NCBI GenBank assembly: GCA_963995505.1
Contig: OZ023190.1
Location: 13,014,092 to 13,078,091, forward strand
Direction of reading: 5' to 3'
Length of the DNA stretch: 64,000 bases
DNA from: Hypericum androsaemum
Lineage: Eukaryota; Streptophyta; Magnoliopsida; Malpighiales; Hypericaceae
The notes below the pieces were generated by a model, which worked only from the letters and a program-made list of their open reading frames with translations, made no database searches and was not told the origin of the DNA. Position numbers and translations under genes: made by a program. Positions 36,291-48,759 of the stretch are shown here, one piece after another; the stretch's first letter is position 1; each line of letters opens with the position of its first letter.

Positions 36291-37077
36291 TGTTGCGATA
36301 AATTGTGGTAGAACGTCGAAAACGATCTTTAGAACGTATCCGGAGTGGTCGTCCCAAGAGTGATTCGAACAAATAGGTAAAGATGGAAGAAATATGGGGT
36401 AAGAGAGGAGAAGATAGATAGTGGGAAGGAAAGATGTTTATTGGTAGGGAAAAGAGAAAAATATGTAAAACATGAAAGATAAAAGCTACGAACCTACATA
36501 AGATAAAAGCTACGATAAAAGCTATGAAGCTAAAAATTTGGTGTTTGGTTTGTGGGTGTCCTTCATGCCTGTACCTAGCTCTCCTTATATAGAATAAGCT
36601 CGCCCCAGCCTCATAGAAAAATCCTAGGCCGTTTTCAAACAAGAAAACTTAACATAGCCTCGGCCTAATAAGGAAAACTTAAACTGCCCGAAACTTCCAA
36701 CCCATATTTGACTATTTTTTATACTAAATTTGGAAAAATCATAAACAACAAAGTTATAAATCTCTGTCTTCTCCTTCTGTGACTTTTAGAATCGTGTCAA
36801 TCCAATACTTGAGGAGAAAGTTACGGCATTTTTACCAAAATAGGTTCAGCAGATCCGCAGCCTAATAAGGAAAAAACCTACTTCCGAAACTTCCGACTCA
36901 AGTCCGACCTCCTTCGGCGCCGAATTTGGAGAAGTCACAAACTAGAAAGTTCTAGATTTATGTTTTATCTTTTTGTATCTTTTAGAATCGCATCAATCGG
37001 ATATACGAGGAGGAAGATACGGCCATTTAACTGAGACATGGTCAAACAAATCCGAGAATTAATTTTTCGCTCCAACA
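36291..37077 (-). mobile_element. Solo LTR, copy 2 (inverted relative to copy 1)
   Basis: On the minus strand it begins TGTTGGAGCGAAAAATTAAT and ends at the TTGCGATAAATTG counterpart of copy 1 (plus-strand left edge TGTTGCGATAAATTG). AACTC flanks it exactly at 36286-36290 and 37078-37082. It is clearly the same family as 26169-26937, with scattered differences and small indels. Confidence 0.92.
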
Positions 37078-37082
37078 AACTC

Positions 37083-39413
37083 GAAACTTCTGACTATCTA
37101 AAATAAAAGTAACTTTGTATCAGTTGGCCTATTAGATAATTGTATAATAAACAGCCAAATATGACATGGACCAATATAAATGTGTCAACGGTGAGGTGGA
37201 AAACCTTGCTTGTAGTGGCAGATAGGTAAAGTTGCTTGTAATAACATAACTCCATAAAGACCTTTCAAAGTTGGTAGCCTCATTTAAAGGACGGTTCCTA
37301 CCTGACTGCTTATATAAATACTAAGTTGATTCCCACCACTCACGATATTTAGGTACCGCTAAATTACTCTTTTCGTTTCACTTTTGCAACTGATTTTTTC
37401 CTAAATTAAGAGTCGAGTATTATCGACCATAAATTGACATACAAAGTTAATGGCTTTTTAGGGTCCAGGATTACTTGCCAAGTATGGAAAATTTAAAAGC
37501 TGGTCGAGCGAGACATCAATCCTCACACATGGGACAATTTCTAAGCAGTGATTTTGGTATCAATGTCAACCTTTTCGACCCAATTTGTCTCAGTGCTCCA
37601 TGTGGTTCGGAATCCAGACCCACGAGGATTATTTTGGTGCCGGTGTATAAATGCTGGTTGGTTTGTTATAATGAGGACCTGTGAAAGTTGGTCCACGTAA
37701 TAACGGATTGGGATTAAGGTCTCAAATTCGTATTTTAATGAATGAATGGTAGGTTCAACTAATGCATTTAGGTAAGCTCTTTATGTTCAGCTGCGGCCAG
37801 AAGAGTGCAAAACGAAAACCTCCAGAGGGAAATATTCGGTCCAGCCATGTTTCGTGCAGTTCAAGTAACCCATGTTGAAGAAATTACATTGCTCCATGTT
37901 TCTGCTAGCTATTGCTTTGACAATACCATGCCTGAGGAGCCCAAGACCAGAATTTAGGCAACCTAATTCTACTTTCATGTACCTTCGAAGGTGATTTGAG
38001 GGACGTGGACCAACCGATCCATAGTTTGTAAACATGTCAAAAGGCATTTGTATCAGAGCACTTGCAGGAAAAGAAACTGAAGACAATCTCCTGTTTCATT
38101 ACAAGCTTCAAAGTTGACAAGATTGGTATCCAACATTAAGTCTTTTGGATTGACGAAATCACCCGCAACCAAGCTTGCGGACTTGATGTTGTTGCAGACT
38201 CTTGGGACCAATCATTCATGAACATGGAATAAGGTGGAACGAAGAAAAAGCCTCCCTACTACATCTAGTACTGTCAAAAAATACGATGATTTCTGTGGAG
38301 TCATAGACCCCACACAATCGAACCAAAGATAGCGTACATACCTTAGCCTTCATTCAACCATGCATCAAACCCGTCCATTGTCCAAAAGCTTTGTCCAGGC
38401 TGCCCCCCATACATCACATTCTGCTCGATTTTTCGACAAAATAATTCCAAAGAAAAGGCAATGTAGAAAGGGCATAAACAATTCCAAGCTCCCCGTCCCA
38501 CTCTCTATAGCTATAACGATTACGTTTGGTGGGAAAGTTGAAACGATAATTCCAAGTGGACGCATTGTAGCGGCGTCGTTTAACGAAATGCGGCGCCTGT
38601 CCCGGATCATACTGGAACTGAACCGGAGTTCTTTATTGGTCAAAAGGTCTTCCAATTCCAGTTTGTCGATTTCCCGTCCACTACGGGTTCAAAATACAAA
38701 TTCTCGTACCAACCAAAAGTTAGATTAAATTAACAACATAATTTTTCTAGCTTAACTAAGAAAAATCCTCGAAATCGGAATTACCAGCTTACTGTTGATA
38801 AAGCACGGATGGCTATTAAAATATTACGTTTCTCCTCCACACAAGATTATGTGTAACCCAGAGGAAACCCAAAACCACATTGTTCTGGTTACTTTTTTGG
38901 CCAAAACACATCAACCATGAGAAGAAGCCAGGATCGATCGAGATGTGGGAATGAATTTCATTTACCTTAGAGAAGAAAGAGATTGGGAGGCAACTTGGAA
39001 GGAATATGCAACAAACATGGAATCGACCAATAACACATTAACTAATCATGTACTCTTCTCTGAATTCGAGAAGGCAAAACAATAGCTGTTCAATAAACAG
39101 GACCAACTTTTCCTTGTCTAAAGCTACTGCTTCCAATGTGATTAGAGTAAATCTTTGGACACCATAAATGCCGTCATGAAGCAATGTAGGCCTCGCACCC
39201 GAGGACCTCATTTCTCGGAGAACAACGATCGATCAGCAACCAATCTTTTTTCCGGACGATGACGCCCGTAGAATGAATATGTTACTTTCTGAACCCATTA
39301 CGATAAAATGCATGTGCAGAGATTAGAGCAACAATCAGAGAAACAATGGTAAGGGAGCAATAGTCCTGATTCTGGACTGTTTCTGGGTAGCAGCATGCAG
39401 GTATCTGACTAAT
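37083..39413. other. Intergenic with two unrecognised open stretches
   Basis: On the minus strand, 37787 to about 38090 (for example NHLRRYMKVELGC and NCTKHGWTEYFPLEVFVLHS) follows an AG and ends in a stop, and 38365-38655 is open (FMPFLHCLFFGIILS). They could be exons of a gene I do not recognise or chance frames; I assign no function. The part near 39300-39413 is probably the 3' untranslated region of the VIN3-like gene. Confidence 0.3.
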
Positions 39414-42400
39414 TTAATGCCACAACTTGCTACAGAAACCATTCCGCTGCCTCTTGTTGCTGGAAATGATGTCTGTAAAAGAATCGACCAGCTGTCCTGC
39501 CAAACTACTAGGATCATCAATTAAAGTTTGGATGAATGTGTTAACCACTCGACGTTCTTGCTCCGTTGATCTCAAGCTAAACCATGTTAACAATTTTAAC
39601 CTGAATTCCTGGTTAATGTGTCCCTCGCATTCCAAACATCGAATGATCTTGACACAATACTCAAAGTTCTCATCCAAGCTTCCTGAACTACTGGATATCC
39701 GGAACGGCGATCCGTTTATCAATGTGCTATCACAGTCTTGCATCTCCTCCATTGTGTTACTGGACCTTTTCCTGCACAACTCTGCTCGAGAATTGACAGC
39801 AGGCACCTCTTCAACTGGTCCATGCATCCAGGTTTGCGAGTCACCGCTGCCATGTGATCTTGCTAAACCATTCTTCTCAATCTCATGAGAAGCAGCATCA
39901 TCTTCTGCTCCAACAACCCGCTCTAATGTGCACTCAATATCCTCATCCCCGGAGGAGTCAAATGGAGGGGTCAATTCTTCATTCAAATCAGGCACAGAAG
40001 CAATGTTTAGGTCAAGTTCACGTGAAACAGGAGGCAATTGCCCTGGTTTGGTGTCAGCCTTGTCAGTAATGCTCCCTCCACGGTAATTTTCCGTATCAGC
40101 ACAGCAAAACCCTTCTGAACATCCTTGCACCTGAGCCCCAGCAAAATGAAGAATTTTACCAAGTTCTCGAACCTTAAAACCAGAGGAATCTACAGGTATT
40201 GTTGCTTCACTCTCTGTCTTAGAACTAGATTTATTCCCTTCACAAGCAGTGGCTTCCTTGTCAGCACTTCTTGCAACAGAGGAATTAGAACTGTTGAGTA
40301 ATATCTCCTTACTCTTGGTAAAACACTTAGCTTCAGAGTGACCAAAGTCACCCGATTCCGTATATGAAACTACTCGAAAAGTATATTCCGTGCAAGGCTG
40401 CAGATTGGATATCAGAATCCTTCTTTGTGACCTTGGAAACACACTAATCGGCACTTTTGTGTGTCTATCTTCTTTACTCTTGCAATACCACAACTTGTAA
40501 CCTTTAATATCGACAGACAGTGAAGTAGACAGCTCAATTAAAATTATTGTAACTGACAAGGATGTCACTTCTTCAAACAAAAACTTGCAAGCGGCAGGAA
40601 GTGAATCTTCTGCAAAAAGGAAATTCTTTTATTATTAATTGTTCAGATCATTTCAAAATGACTTGCTTAATTTTGCAACATCTAATTTTAAAACAGCTAT
40701 CAGAATATTCCAACCTCTGCAGCTGGCATTGGTCTTGGTGACTGCAGACAGCCAGTTATCCGCTTTCTCAATTGCAAGGGTGCAGAGTTTCTGCACATCT
40801 GCAGCAATAGAAAGTCTGCTCACAATGCCGCGGGCCATCTTGGCAGAAACACCATCAACTGGGCCAACTTCTGTTTCGAGCTTAGCCTTAGCTTCTTTCA
40901 CAAACCCGTGCAGTTCTTTAAACCTTGAAGTGCCATTCAGTAGTCTGTAACTCAGGTATATCCTATAACAGAGAATGTCAAGACGACGAGCATCTTTGGC
41001 AATGACTAATTGCTTCTTCCAGCATCTGCCATCAGAATGAGATAAAAATAATCTTGTAAGATACATGTCGAAGACTTTTACGGCTTACTCAGAAAAATTG
41101 CATGGCTTGCTCATAGCAAAATTAATTATCACTCTTCACAATGCATGGACTTCAGTATACCTGCTTCGATATTGAAAACAGCTATACTTGGTTCACAAGT
41201 TCTGAAGGAGGGCAAAATTACTTGTGACAACTGTATATAGCACCTAACTGTTGGTTTTCAAGGCAAGAACAAGAAAAGAAACCAGCCTGTACACAATAAG
41301 ATGGAGGAGCATTTTTTACACTAAGATGTTTGTATTATGCAATAAAACATGTGACAGTTTGGGTGCATCATCAGAAACTACGTTGAAACCAAACATCAAA
41401 ATTAGGAGACACATACACGAAAATGAGGTAGAACTACACTTGGCAGCAATTAAACTAAACATATCGCCTAAATAGCCAGCAATTTACTTACCCCAGTATT
41501 CCTGAAACTTTACCACATGAAGCACAGCAATAACTTCCATCCAGCTGCATGAATTGACCGAGATCAGCAACCCCAACCTTTTCATGTTGAAGGGCACACT
41601 CAATATGACAAGATAGCCCGCACGAATCAACTTTTTCATTGTCAGAAGAGCAAACCAACCAGAGACTAGGGTCCTTATTGTCATCAAATAAATGACATAT
41701 ACAGCAAGAGCACCTCTTGCAAAAAGCATCATCAAGGGATAAAACAGCCCTGCAAGCTGAATTTTTGCATATCCACGAATTGGAGCATCCAGTATCCTGT
41801 GATTGCTCTATAGGGGATACCAGCCTGGTGGGATTTTCCCCCTTCCTTGGCTGCTTCTTAGCAGTCTGCTCATTAGGACTAAAAGAAGCTTTCTTTGACT
41901 CCTGCTTCTTCCCTGCTCTGCTGCTACCCTTCACAGGTTCAGTTCCTTTGCTTTTTGAGGAAGCTAAAGATTGTTTCTTATCCTTGTCAAAGCAAGTTCG
42001 GAGAAGTTCTTTTTTGGGCCCAGATTTCAGAAATTCTTGGATGAGTTCTGGGCTTCTGGAAGCATCATCTGAGTTTCCGTTCTTTTCTGGGGTGCTTTGC
42101 ACACTAGAAGAGAGGCTTCGAACACCGGAAACTGGACAAGAAAGCAAGGACACTTATATGAAGACCTTTAAATAATTATGCAAAGAAAATTCCTCGATAA
42201 GAAAATGCACATTTTTTGAAAGAAAAATAAGCATTGGCATCAACCAAATGGATAAGCATGCTACAATGCCTCCCCCTCAGCTCAAGCTCGCTTCAGTTCT
42301 GGGAATTTGTTTCATGTCAGTGAATCATTTTTCAATGGGTTTACAAATCTCAATGATTTTCATGTGTTGGACAGGGATGGTCACAAGCAGGGAGGGTAGT

Positions 42401-42732
42401 TGCATGGGACAATTTTGGTCCAAATGTTTCAAAACGTTGCCGAGTGCCATATTCTACAGCTCAGTTTGGATCAGTAACTTGGCTAGTTAGGAGTCATAAA
42501 CTCTTGCACATACCACATGTAAGCTTAATTAACCTTTTTCTAATAGAAAGTAAAAGACTTCCCATAGGCTTCAAATCCATTATACTGAATAAAGCTCCAA
42601 GAATCATGGTCATGAAAGTCGGAATCGTAGTGTTTCTGTCATCAAGCCAACATGAAATGCACAGAGCTAGGGGAACAAAACGAAGACAGAAGGCAGCATA
42701 CCCTTGGCGAGTAACTTGTCCTCGAAATCCAT
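39414..42732 (-). CDS. VIL1: VIN3-like protein (VEL family; PHD, FNIII, VID domains)
   Basis: VEL proteins associate with Polycomb complex PRC2 in the nucleus and promote H3K27 methylation, for example at flowering genes. Exons 42702-42732, 41492-42131, 40715-41025 and 39414-40609 join in phase to 725 residues. ATG 42732 ([10 protein letters not shown]) joins [18 protein letters not shown], the usual N-terminal box. Residues about 126-217 form the Cys-rich PHD-type region ([51 protein letters not shown]). A helical [20 protein letters not shown] segment follows. FNIII lies at about 335-425 ([27 protein letters not shown]). [12 protein letters not shown] precedes the C-terminal VID region ([20 protein letters not shown] to NGFCSKLWH). 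Mixed resemblance makes the exact VIL1/VRN5 orthology less certain than the family. No lesion is seen. Confidence 0.92.
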
Positions 42733-43620
42733 CCTTTTCAACAGCCCGGTGCCCTAGCCCCTGCCTGCGACCCAGATAACAGCCGAAAGGTGAAAATCTA
42801 GGCATGAACCATCAAGAAACCTAAAACTCAACAAAATTAAACAGGCTTAAGAACACTCATTATCTTGCAAACTTCCAACGGCCAACTCACTCCACATTCC
42901 GCGGCAATGCAGCTACCAAGAGAAACAAAAGGGAGCGGATAACATCCTCTAAGCACCTCTAACACATCATTGCATGCCCTAAAACCCCCTAGCTAGCAAC
43001 TGCCTAGCAAAACAGATCGAAACATCCAGAAATCGATCAACTTTCGAACCTTCAAACCGCGTTCTTCACTTCAAGTGAACTCATTTGAGCCAAGTGTAAC
43101 CGACAAGATTGAATTCAACAGGCTCTCGCCTTGAAGACAACAACACAGAGCAGATCCCCAAAACGACGGCGTTGACGCAAAGCATTACGCAAATTAATAC
43201 GTAGGGAAACAAAATCAAAAGAAATAGAGAAGAAAAAGACGAGATAGCCAGCGGATAATATCCGACGTGGAAATATCACCGAAATTTATATTTATTTTTT
43301 TATCCGTTCGCAACAAACTCCGACGCGCAGGGAAAGCTGAACCCGAAACGGCGACGGAAAGAACAAAGAGCGAGCGTAACGGATCTGGAACCGCCCCCTC
43401 AAATCTTCCAGAGCAAAAAAAAACCAATAAAAAACGAAAAAAAAAAGAGGAGTTGAATTCTACCCGGGGGGAGAGGCGTCTTGTGGAGGCGGAGACGAAA
43501 CTCTCTCTCTCTCTCTACTTTCGTCCCTTTTCTAGAGAGAGAAAACGAGAAGAATCAATCCTAGAGAGAGAAAGAGAGTCTCAGTGTGCCGTTGGCGTGG
43601 GGCTATGAAGCTTCTCTTCT
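42733..43620 (-). promoter_or_regulatory. Leader and probable 5' UTR intron or promoter of the VIN3-like gene
   Basis: On the minus strand, CTGGGTCGCAG near 42767 is a plausible 3' splice site just ahead of the start codon, suggesting a leader intron. GA/CT repeats at about 43498-43520 and 43561-43577 and the GC-richer DNA to 43620 resemble a plant transcription start region. The exact start cannot be read from sequence. Confidence 0.45.
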
Positions 43621-44174
43621 CCTCCTGGTAAACGGTATCGTTTTCTGGTTAGGAAAGGGAGGAAGAGGAAGGAAGCTCTTTTATGTGTTGTCAGAGTCTA
43701 ATTGGTCACGTTTCGACCCAAGGGTAGACCCCACGCGCGGGGAGCTGGCGCGTTTCGGGTGGTTGGTTGGGAAAAGGGAAAGCCATCAAACTCGTTGTGG
43801 TTGGTGCGTGTCGGGTGGGTATGGTATGGGGCTCCCGGCGCGCGTGGGGGTTGGGGATCTGTTGTCCACGTAATTGCAATTTGTTTTTTGTTAAGCAATT
43901 GAGTCCACGTCACCCGGGCACTAAACGGGAAATTATTGTGAGTTAGCAGAAAAAATAGTAGCGTGACTGATGGGACTCGGGCCGTTGGATAGGATGCGTC
44001 TCTTTCTATGGGGAAGGGAGCTGCCGCTGGTTTTGTCCTCTCCCCGTAAATATAAATGTGACGGTTTAATAGTCAAAATATTATTATTTAATATGAAAAA
44101 ATAATCATAAAATCAATATATTATATTAAGTAGTAAAATTAATATAATAGTCAAAATATTTCCATTTAGTATGA
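43621..44174. other. Intergenic, upstream of the VIN3-like gene
   Basis: It is GC-richer to about 43920 and AT-rich after. No supported gene was seen. Confidence 0.4.
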
Positions 44175-44183
44175 AAAAATAAA

Positions 44184-44465
44184 GGGTAAATTACCCCATA
44201 GTCCTTGGTGTTTGGTCATCCTCTCTCTCGGGTCCCTGCATTTTCAAAAATGATTTTACCTTTATTTGACTTTGGTTTTAGAAACTCTCGGGTTCCTGGC
44301 TAACGTCATCACCCATGTTTTTATTTTTGTCAAGGGAAATGACCAAAATACCCTTGAAGATGATAAGTTTATGAAAAAAATGGGGGACTGTAAAATCATT
44401 TTTGAAAATGCAGGGATCCGAGGGGGAGGATGACCAAATACCAAGGACTAGAGGGTAATTTACCC
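44184..44465. mobile_element. Mutator-like MITE with long inverted ends
   Basis: About 40 bp at each end are inverted copies (GGGTAAATTACCC, AGTCCTTGGTGTTTGGTCAT on the left). AAAAATAAA, 9 bp, repeats exactly at 44175-44183 and 44466-44474; its low complexity weakens this slightly. The two halves are also roughly inverted to each other, so the element folds almost end to end. It is non-coding. Confidence 0.82.
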
Positions 44466-44474
44466 AAAAATAAA

Positions 44475-46366
44475 TTATAATATTAAAATACAATATCTTG
44501 GTAGTGGCCTCTTTAGTGGTGGGTGGTCAATGGAATCTCAACTGAACAAGGAGAACTTAGCATTATAAATTAGAACTAGTCAGAAATTTTTTTGAAAAGA
44601 AAATCCAAAGGAGGGGAGGAGTGAGTGCCCTAAGTAGTGCTTTCCAAGATTCTTTTTTCGCACTTTTTTGCCTTTTTTGCCCTTTTGTGGTTTTCCCAAA
44701 CGGTACTTTTACGAACCACCAAGTCCAATTGTCAAATTACACTTGGCGTTACGATAGCCTTCCGCTCCACCTCCAACTTCCATGTAATGTAATATTTTTC
44801 ATAACGCACAAACTCTTGCCATATTAGATGGGTGGCCGGTGTGAGGATCACGTTTAATTGACTAGACTTTTGTTAGTCTATATTAATTTTCATATTCAGA
44901 ATCGAGTTGTACCGAATAATTTTTTTAATTGTATCTATTTTATCCGAAAAGTTAAATGTCTTTCTAAAATATCAAAATTCGTTGCAAATGGAAGAGAATT
45001 ATATGTCACTACTCACTAGGCTCAAGCTGCAATCATGTGGTGGCCGGTGGTGGAGTGTCTTTTAGCATTTTGTGGGCCCACCGATCGCTAGGGGATCAAA
45101 TCACAAATTTCTTCCCTAGCTGTATATCCTCGATTCACATTTTCCAAGTTGCTTTTATGATTTGGAAGAATAATCTTCCAAGAATAAAACTATTCTCATT
45201 CAATTATGTATAAAGCTGGCTCAATCAAATATACTAACTCAAATAATCAATTTTTTTTGTCAAAACTACTGTTTTTTAGTACTCACTAAACTGGTTAATT
45301 ACAAAAAGCAATATAACATTTTTTGCTGAGCTTTTTAACTCACTTGCTTTCTCAAAATCCAAACTCGCGAATTCTAATCAGTTAGTTTAATATTTCGCCC
45401 ATAATACTACTAAATCAATATCACTAATAGGAATAGAGATGGCACAAGGCGTTGTGAATATCTAAGAGGTCCAAGGTTTAAACCTTGACAATATCATGGT
45501 GTAATAATTTACCTTTTAAAAAAATGCGTATAAATGAGGGCTGTATTGACCTTCTTCATGTGTAATTTTTTTTCTTCTCCCAAGCATACAAATTGCAGCT
45601 ATGTTCTGAAAAGTAGTCATGTTTAAATTTTATAAGAAAATTTCATTTAATTTTTTGTAATTTTTTCTAATTTGATAAGATTAATATATATAGAGTGTCA
45701 CCGACAAAAATTTGTCCAAATGATAAATATTTAAATTCATTTAAGTTCAAATTTTACAAATATAAAATTAGTTGACATCCGAAATGGAATGGGTTGTGGC
45801 ATTGGTGGCTGATTATAGCAACGTATGGCTAATGATGATGTGATCATTTGTGGAAGCATTATTGCCACTACCACAAATGAGACACAGCTAAACGGATATA
45901 GCCAACCTTTAGTCGACAAGTTAGCTAACTTCTCTTTACTAAAAAATAATCATGTCAAAGAAACTAGGGTTAACTTTTGACTTAAGCAACCGTCACGGTA
46001 TAAGTTTGATCATATAGATACCCATGGAACTATTTGTAGCGTATTGATTATTATAGATTGGTCACCTAACCAAATGCTAATTTTTTACACCAATTATTAC
46101 AATTAGTCAAATTTAAACTGTTGACCTTCGCCAAATCCTCATTCACTTATCAATAGGTTAAATGAGCTTGGCATTGGCTGGCTATTTCACCCTTTGGCCG
46201 ACGACTTTTGGTTACCAACAATATTTAATATGCTATCTAATTTTTATGACCAACAGACTATGCTGGTACGATGTATTATTGCATAGAGTTCTTTTAAAAA
46301 AAATATTATTACATAGATCTGGTTTCGCCTTTTGGGTGGTAAGGTGGAGGCGGTCCCGGCGGTAGA
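44475..46366. other. AT-rich intergenic sequence
   Basis: No supported gene or complete element was found. Confidence 0.4.
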
Positions 46367-46638
46367 TCGATCGGTTCAGAAAAGTTGCATCACGTCTTCT
46401 TTGTTTACAAATCTCTATACCAATGTGAATTTTAGTTTTGCTCTGGATAGATTTTATTGCCCATAGTATTTGAATCAATTAGTAATAGATTTATTATAGT
46501 TTAATTAAAAGATCTCGAATTATCGTCACCTTCCCTCCAAAGGCCAAAGCTCCCTTCCCACTAACCCTGTGATTCCCCTTCCCTAACCTCCACACAACCC
46601 TTCTCTCTCCTGCCCTCCCTTCCCTATTTCCTCTCTCA

Positions 46639-48740
46639 ATGGCACCTTTACCCAACCACGTAACCTTGTTTGTAGACAATCTTTCTTCTCAATGGATTAA
46701 TGGCGACCTTAGAAACCTCTTCCAGAAACATTGCAAGGTGTTGGATGCACTCAAGTTCTCTAAGCAGAATTCAAGGTTTGGCTTTGTCAAGGTCTCCCAG
46801 GAGTTGGAGTGGTCGTCGGTTGTTAACAATTTGCATGGCTCCTTTGTGGGCAAGCGACATATTGTGGTCGACGCTACCAGGTTCTCTCGTATCCAACCCA
46901 AGAAGGCCAGTGTCGGGGGCGCTCACACTGGCCCCGCAAGACCACTCCCGCGGTCTTTGGCCACAGGGGCAGAACCACGTTTAGGGGAGTGGGGGCAATT
47001 GTCCACACTTAAATTTTTTTTGTTTGATAACTAATATATTTTTTAATATATGTCCCCACTAAAATTAGAAATTGAACTCACAAAAAAATTAATCTACCTA
47101 AAAATTAAAATCAGAATACTAATCTGTACAATTATCAAATTATATTGCCTCCACTCTCAAAATTTTCTTGCTCCGCCCCTGTTTGGCCACCCCAAAAAAT
47201 CGTTCAAGGATATTTTGCAGACCAGTGCTGACCCTACCAAAAATACTATGGTCTTCCCCTACCTCCCACCAGATGATAGGCTTCTGCGTAGTGTGGTGAT
47301 CCCTCCTGTGCATCAAATGCATCCCTTAAACCTTGATAATTGACTTAGTGGCACCGAGGTTACTAATGCCTCTCTCCATCACTTTGGCGAGAGACATCTG
47401 CTTATTACCTTTGATAATATGGAAGATAAAGTCAATGGCGTGACTCAGCTCTGCAACCACTTGCCCAACATCATGAACTGGTCCCCGTCCTTTACCCCAT
47501 CTCACCGTCTGATATGGCTGGCTTACCGGGGTATCCTCCCTTCACGCAAGATGGAACCTATTTTATGAGGCTTTGCTTGCTTCACTGGGCTCGGTGGTGC
47601 AAGTGGCAGACCACTGGTCGTTCGGTGGCTACTTGGAGACCATCAACATCCTTATATCCACCCATATCCAACACAACATCTCAGAGATATTTTATACCCT
47701 TCTCGGTAGACTCCCCCATGCCATCGATGTTAACAAAGTTCACATGCCGGAGGGGGCAACCTCCTTCTCCCCCTTGGTAACATCTCATCTACAATCCCCT
47801 CTGTTGTCGCTTCAGTTGAGGCTGTTGCTGAGTCTACTCTCTCCCTTGCCTCTCTGGCCATGCGAGTCACCACTATGGTCCCAGGTGATATTCTTTCGTT
47901 GCCCATGAGTAGTTCCCAGGGCTGCATCGCTCCGTTCCCTACTGACGGTCCGAGTTCCCCGTGACTCGAGGTGCCAAACCACGGTCTATCTCTCATAATA
48001 GCTTTGGCAGGCCGTTTGGGTTCCCCGTTCCCTTGGCATTGCCTTTTTCTGGGAAATCAAAAAAGAGGTCAATTGATATCCCTGGTTGTTGCCCAGTTGT
48101 CCCTATCTCATTATTTGATGTTGGCCAGCTGTCCCTCTTTTCTGGTAAAATGGAAGAAGTTCTGGTATCCCAACTCTTCCCACACATAGTGTCAGCTACT
48201 GGGCCAGGGCCCATCTGGTCTGGTTACTGATGAAGCCCATATTCCTCTCAAGGAGTCTGCCTCCAAAGCAAAAAGGAAGCAGAAGAAAAATGCCGCTAAA
48301 AAAAGAGTCAATATGGTACTTTACTAAAGAAAGCCTTTCAAGAACACCTTGAGGTGTCAACTTGAGGTTAAAACTATGCACATGAATGACAAAAGTGTTG
48401 CACCTACGACCTTCTGTTCCCTGGATTGCGTGGACTCCCATGTGACCTCTGCTGCTGAAGCGGAAGAAACTTAGGCTCTTGGCTCCTCTCTTGGGGCATT
48501 TTCAAAGGGGAGAAAAGACTTAATCATGGCTCTTCAATTTTTAATCCAAGATATTCTCATCCCTATAGAATTTGTTGATTCGGCTAACCCTCTGAGTATC
48601 TCAGGTGCTAGTGGTGTGTCTCCGGGAGTAGTTGGAATCAATTCAGGGACTAGTGGTGGCAAGATTGTCAAAATTTCTGTTTCAGTTGAAATTATTCATT
48701 CGAGCACTGACAACAGAGGCAAACTTAATGGTGCTCAATA
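46639..48740 (+). pseudogene. LINE ORF1 (RRM-type RNA-binding protein), broken
   Basis: From ATG 46639 the frame codes an RNA-recognition motif: RNP2-like VTLFVDNLS near the start and RNP1-like SRFGFVKV at about residues 45-52. Plant LINE ORF1 proteins of this type bind the element RNA. The frame shifts near 46925 and the MITE enters at 46964. Beyond it the same protein can be followed as FGHPKKSFKDILQTSADPTK to a stop at 47341, then in shifting frames to about 48740. Confidence 0.7.
46964..47181. mobile_element. hAT-type MITE inside LINE ORF1
   Basis: The ends CAGGGGCAGA and TCCGCCCCTG are inverted repeats with one mismatch in 10. TTTGGCCA (8 bp) repeats exactly at 46956-46963 and 47182-47189. 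It is 218 bp, AT-rich and non-coding. The duplicated bases come from LINE coding sequence, so the MITE is the younger insertion. Confidence 0.93.
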
Positions 48741-48759
48741 AATCTCCTCCTCTAGAACA

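Noticed and set aside
37475..37684. Plus-strand 69-codon open frame
   Set aside because: No splice context, domain or homologous motif; length expected by chance.
39427..42175. Open frames of 150 or so codons on the plus strand (39427-39888, 41717-42175)
   Set aside because: They are antisense to the well-supported VIN3-like exons.
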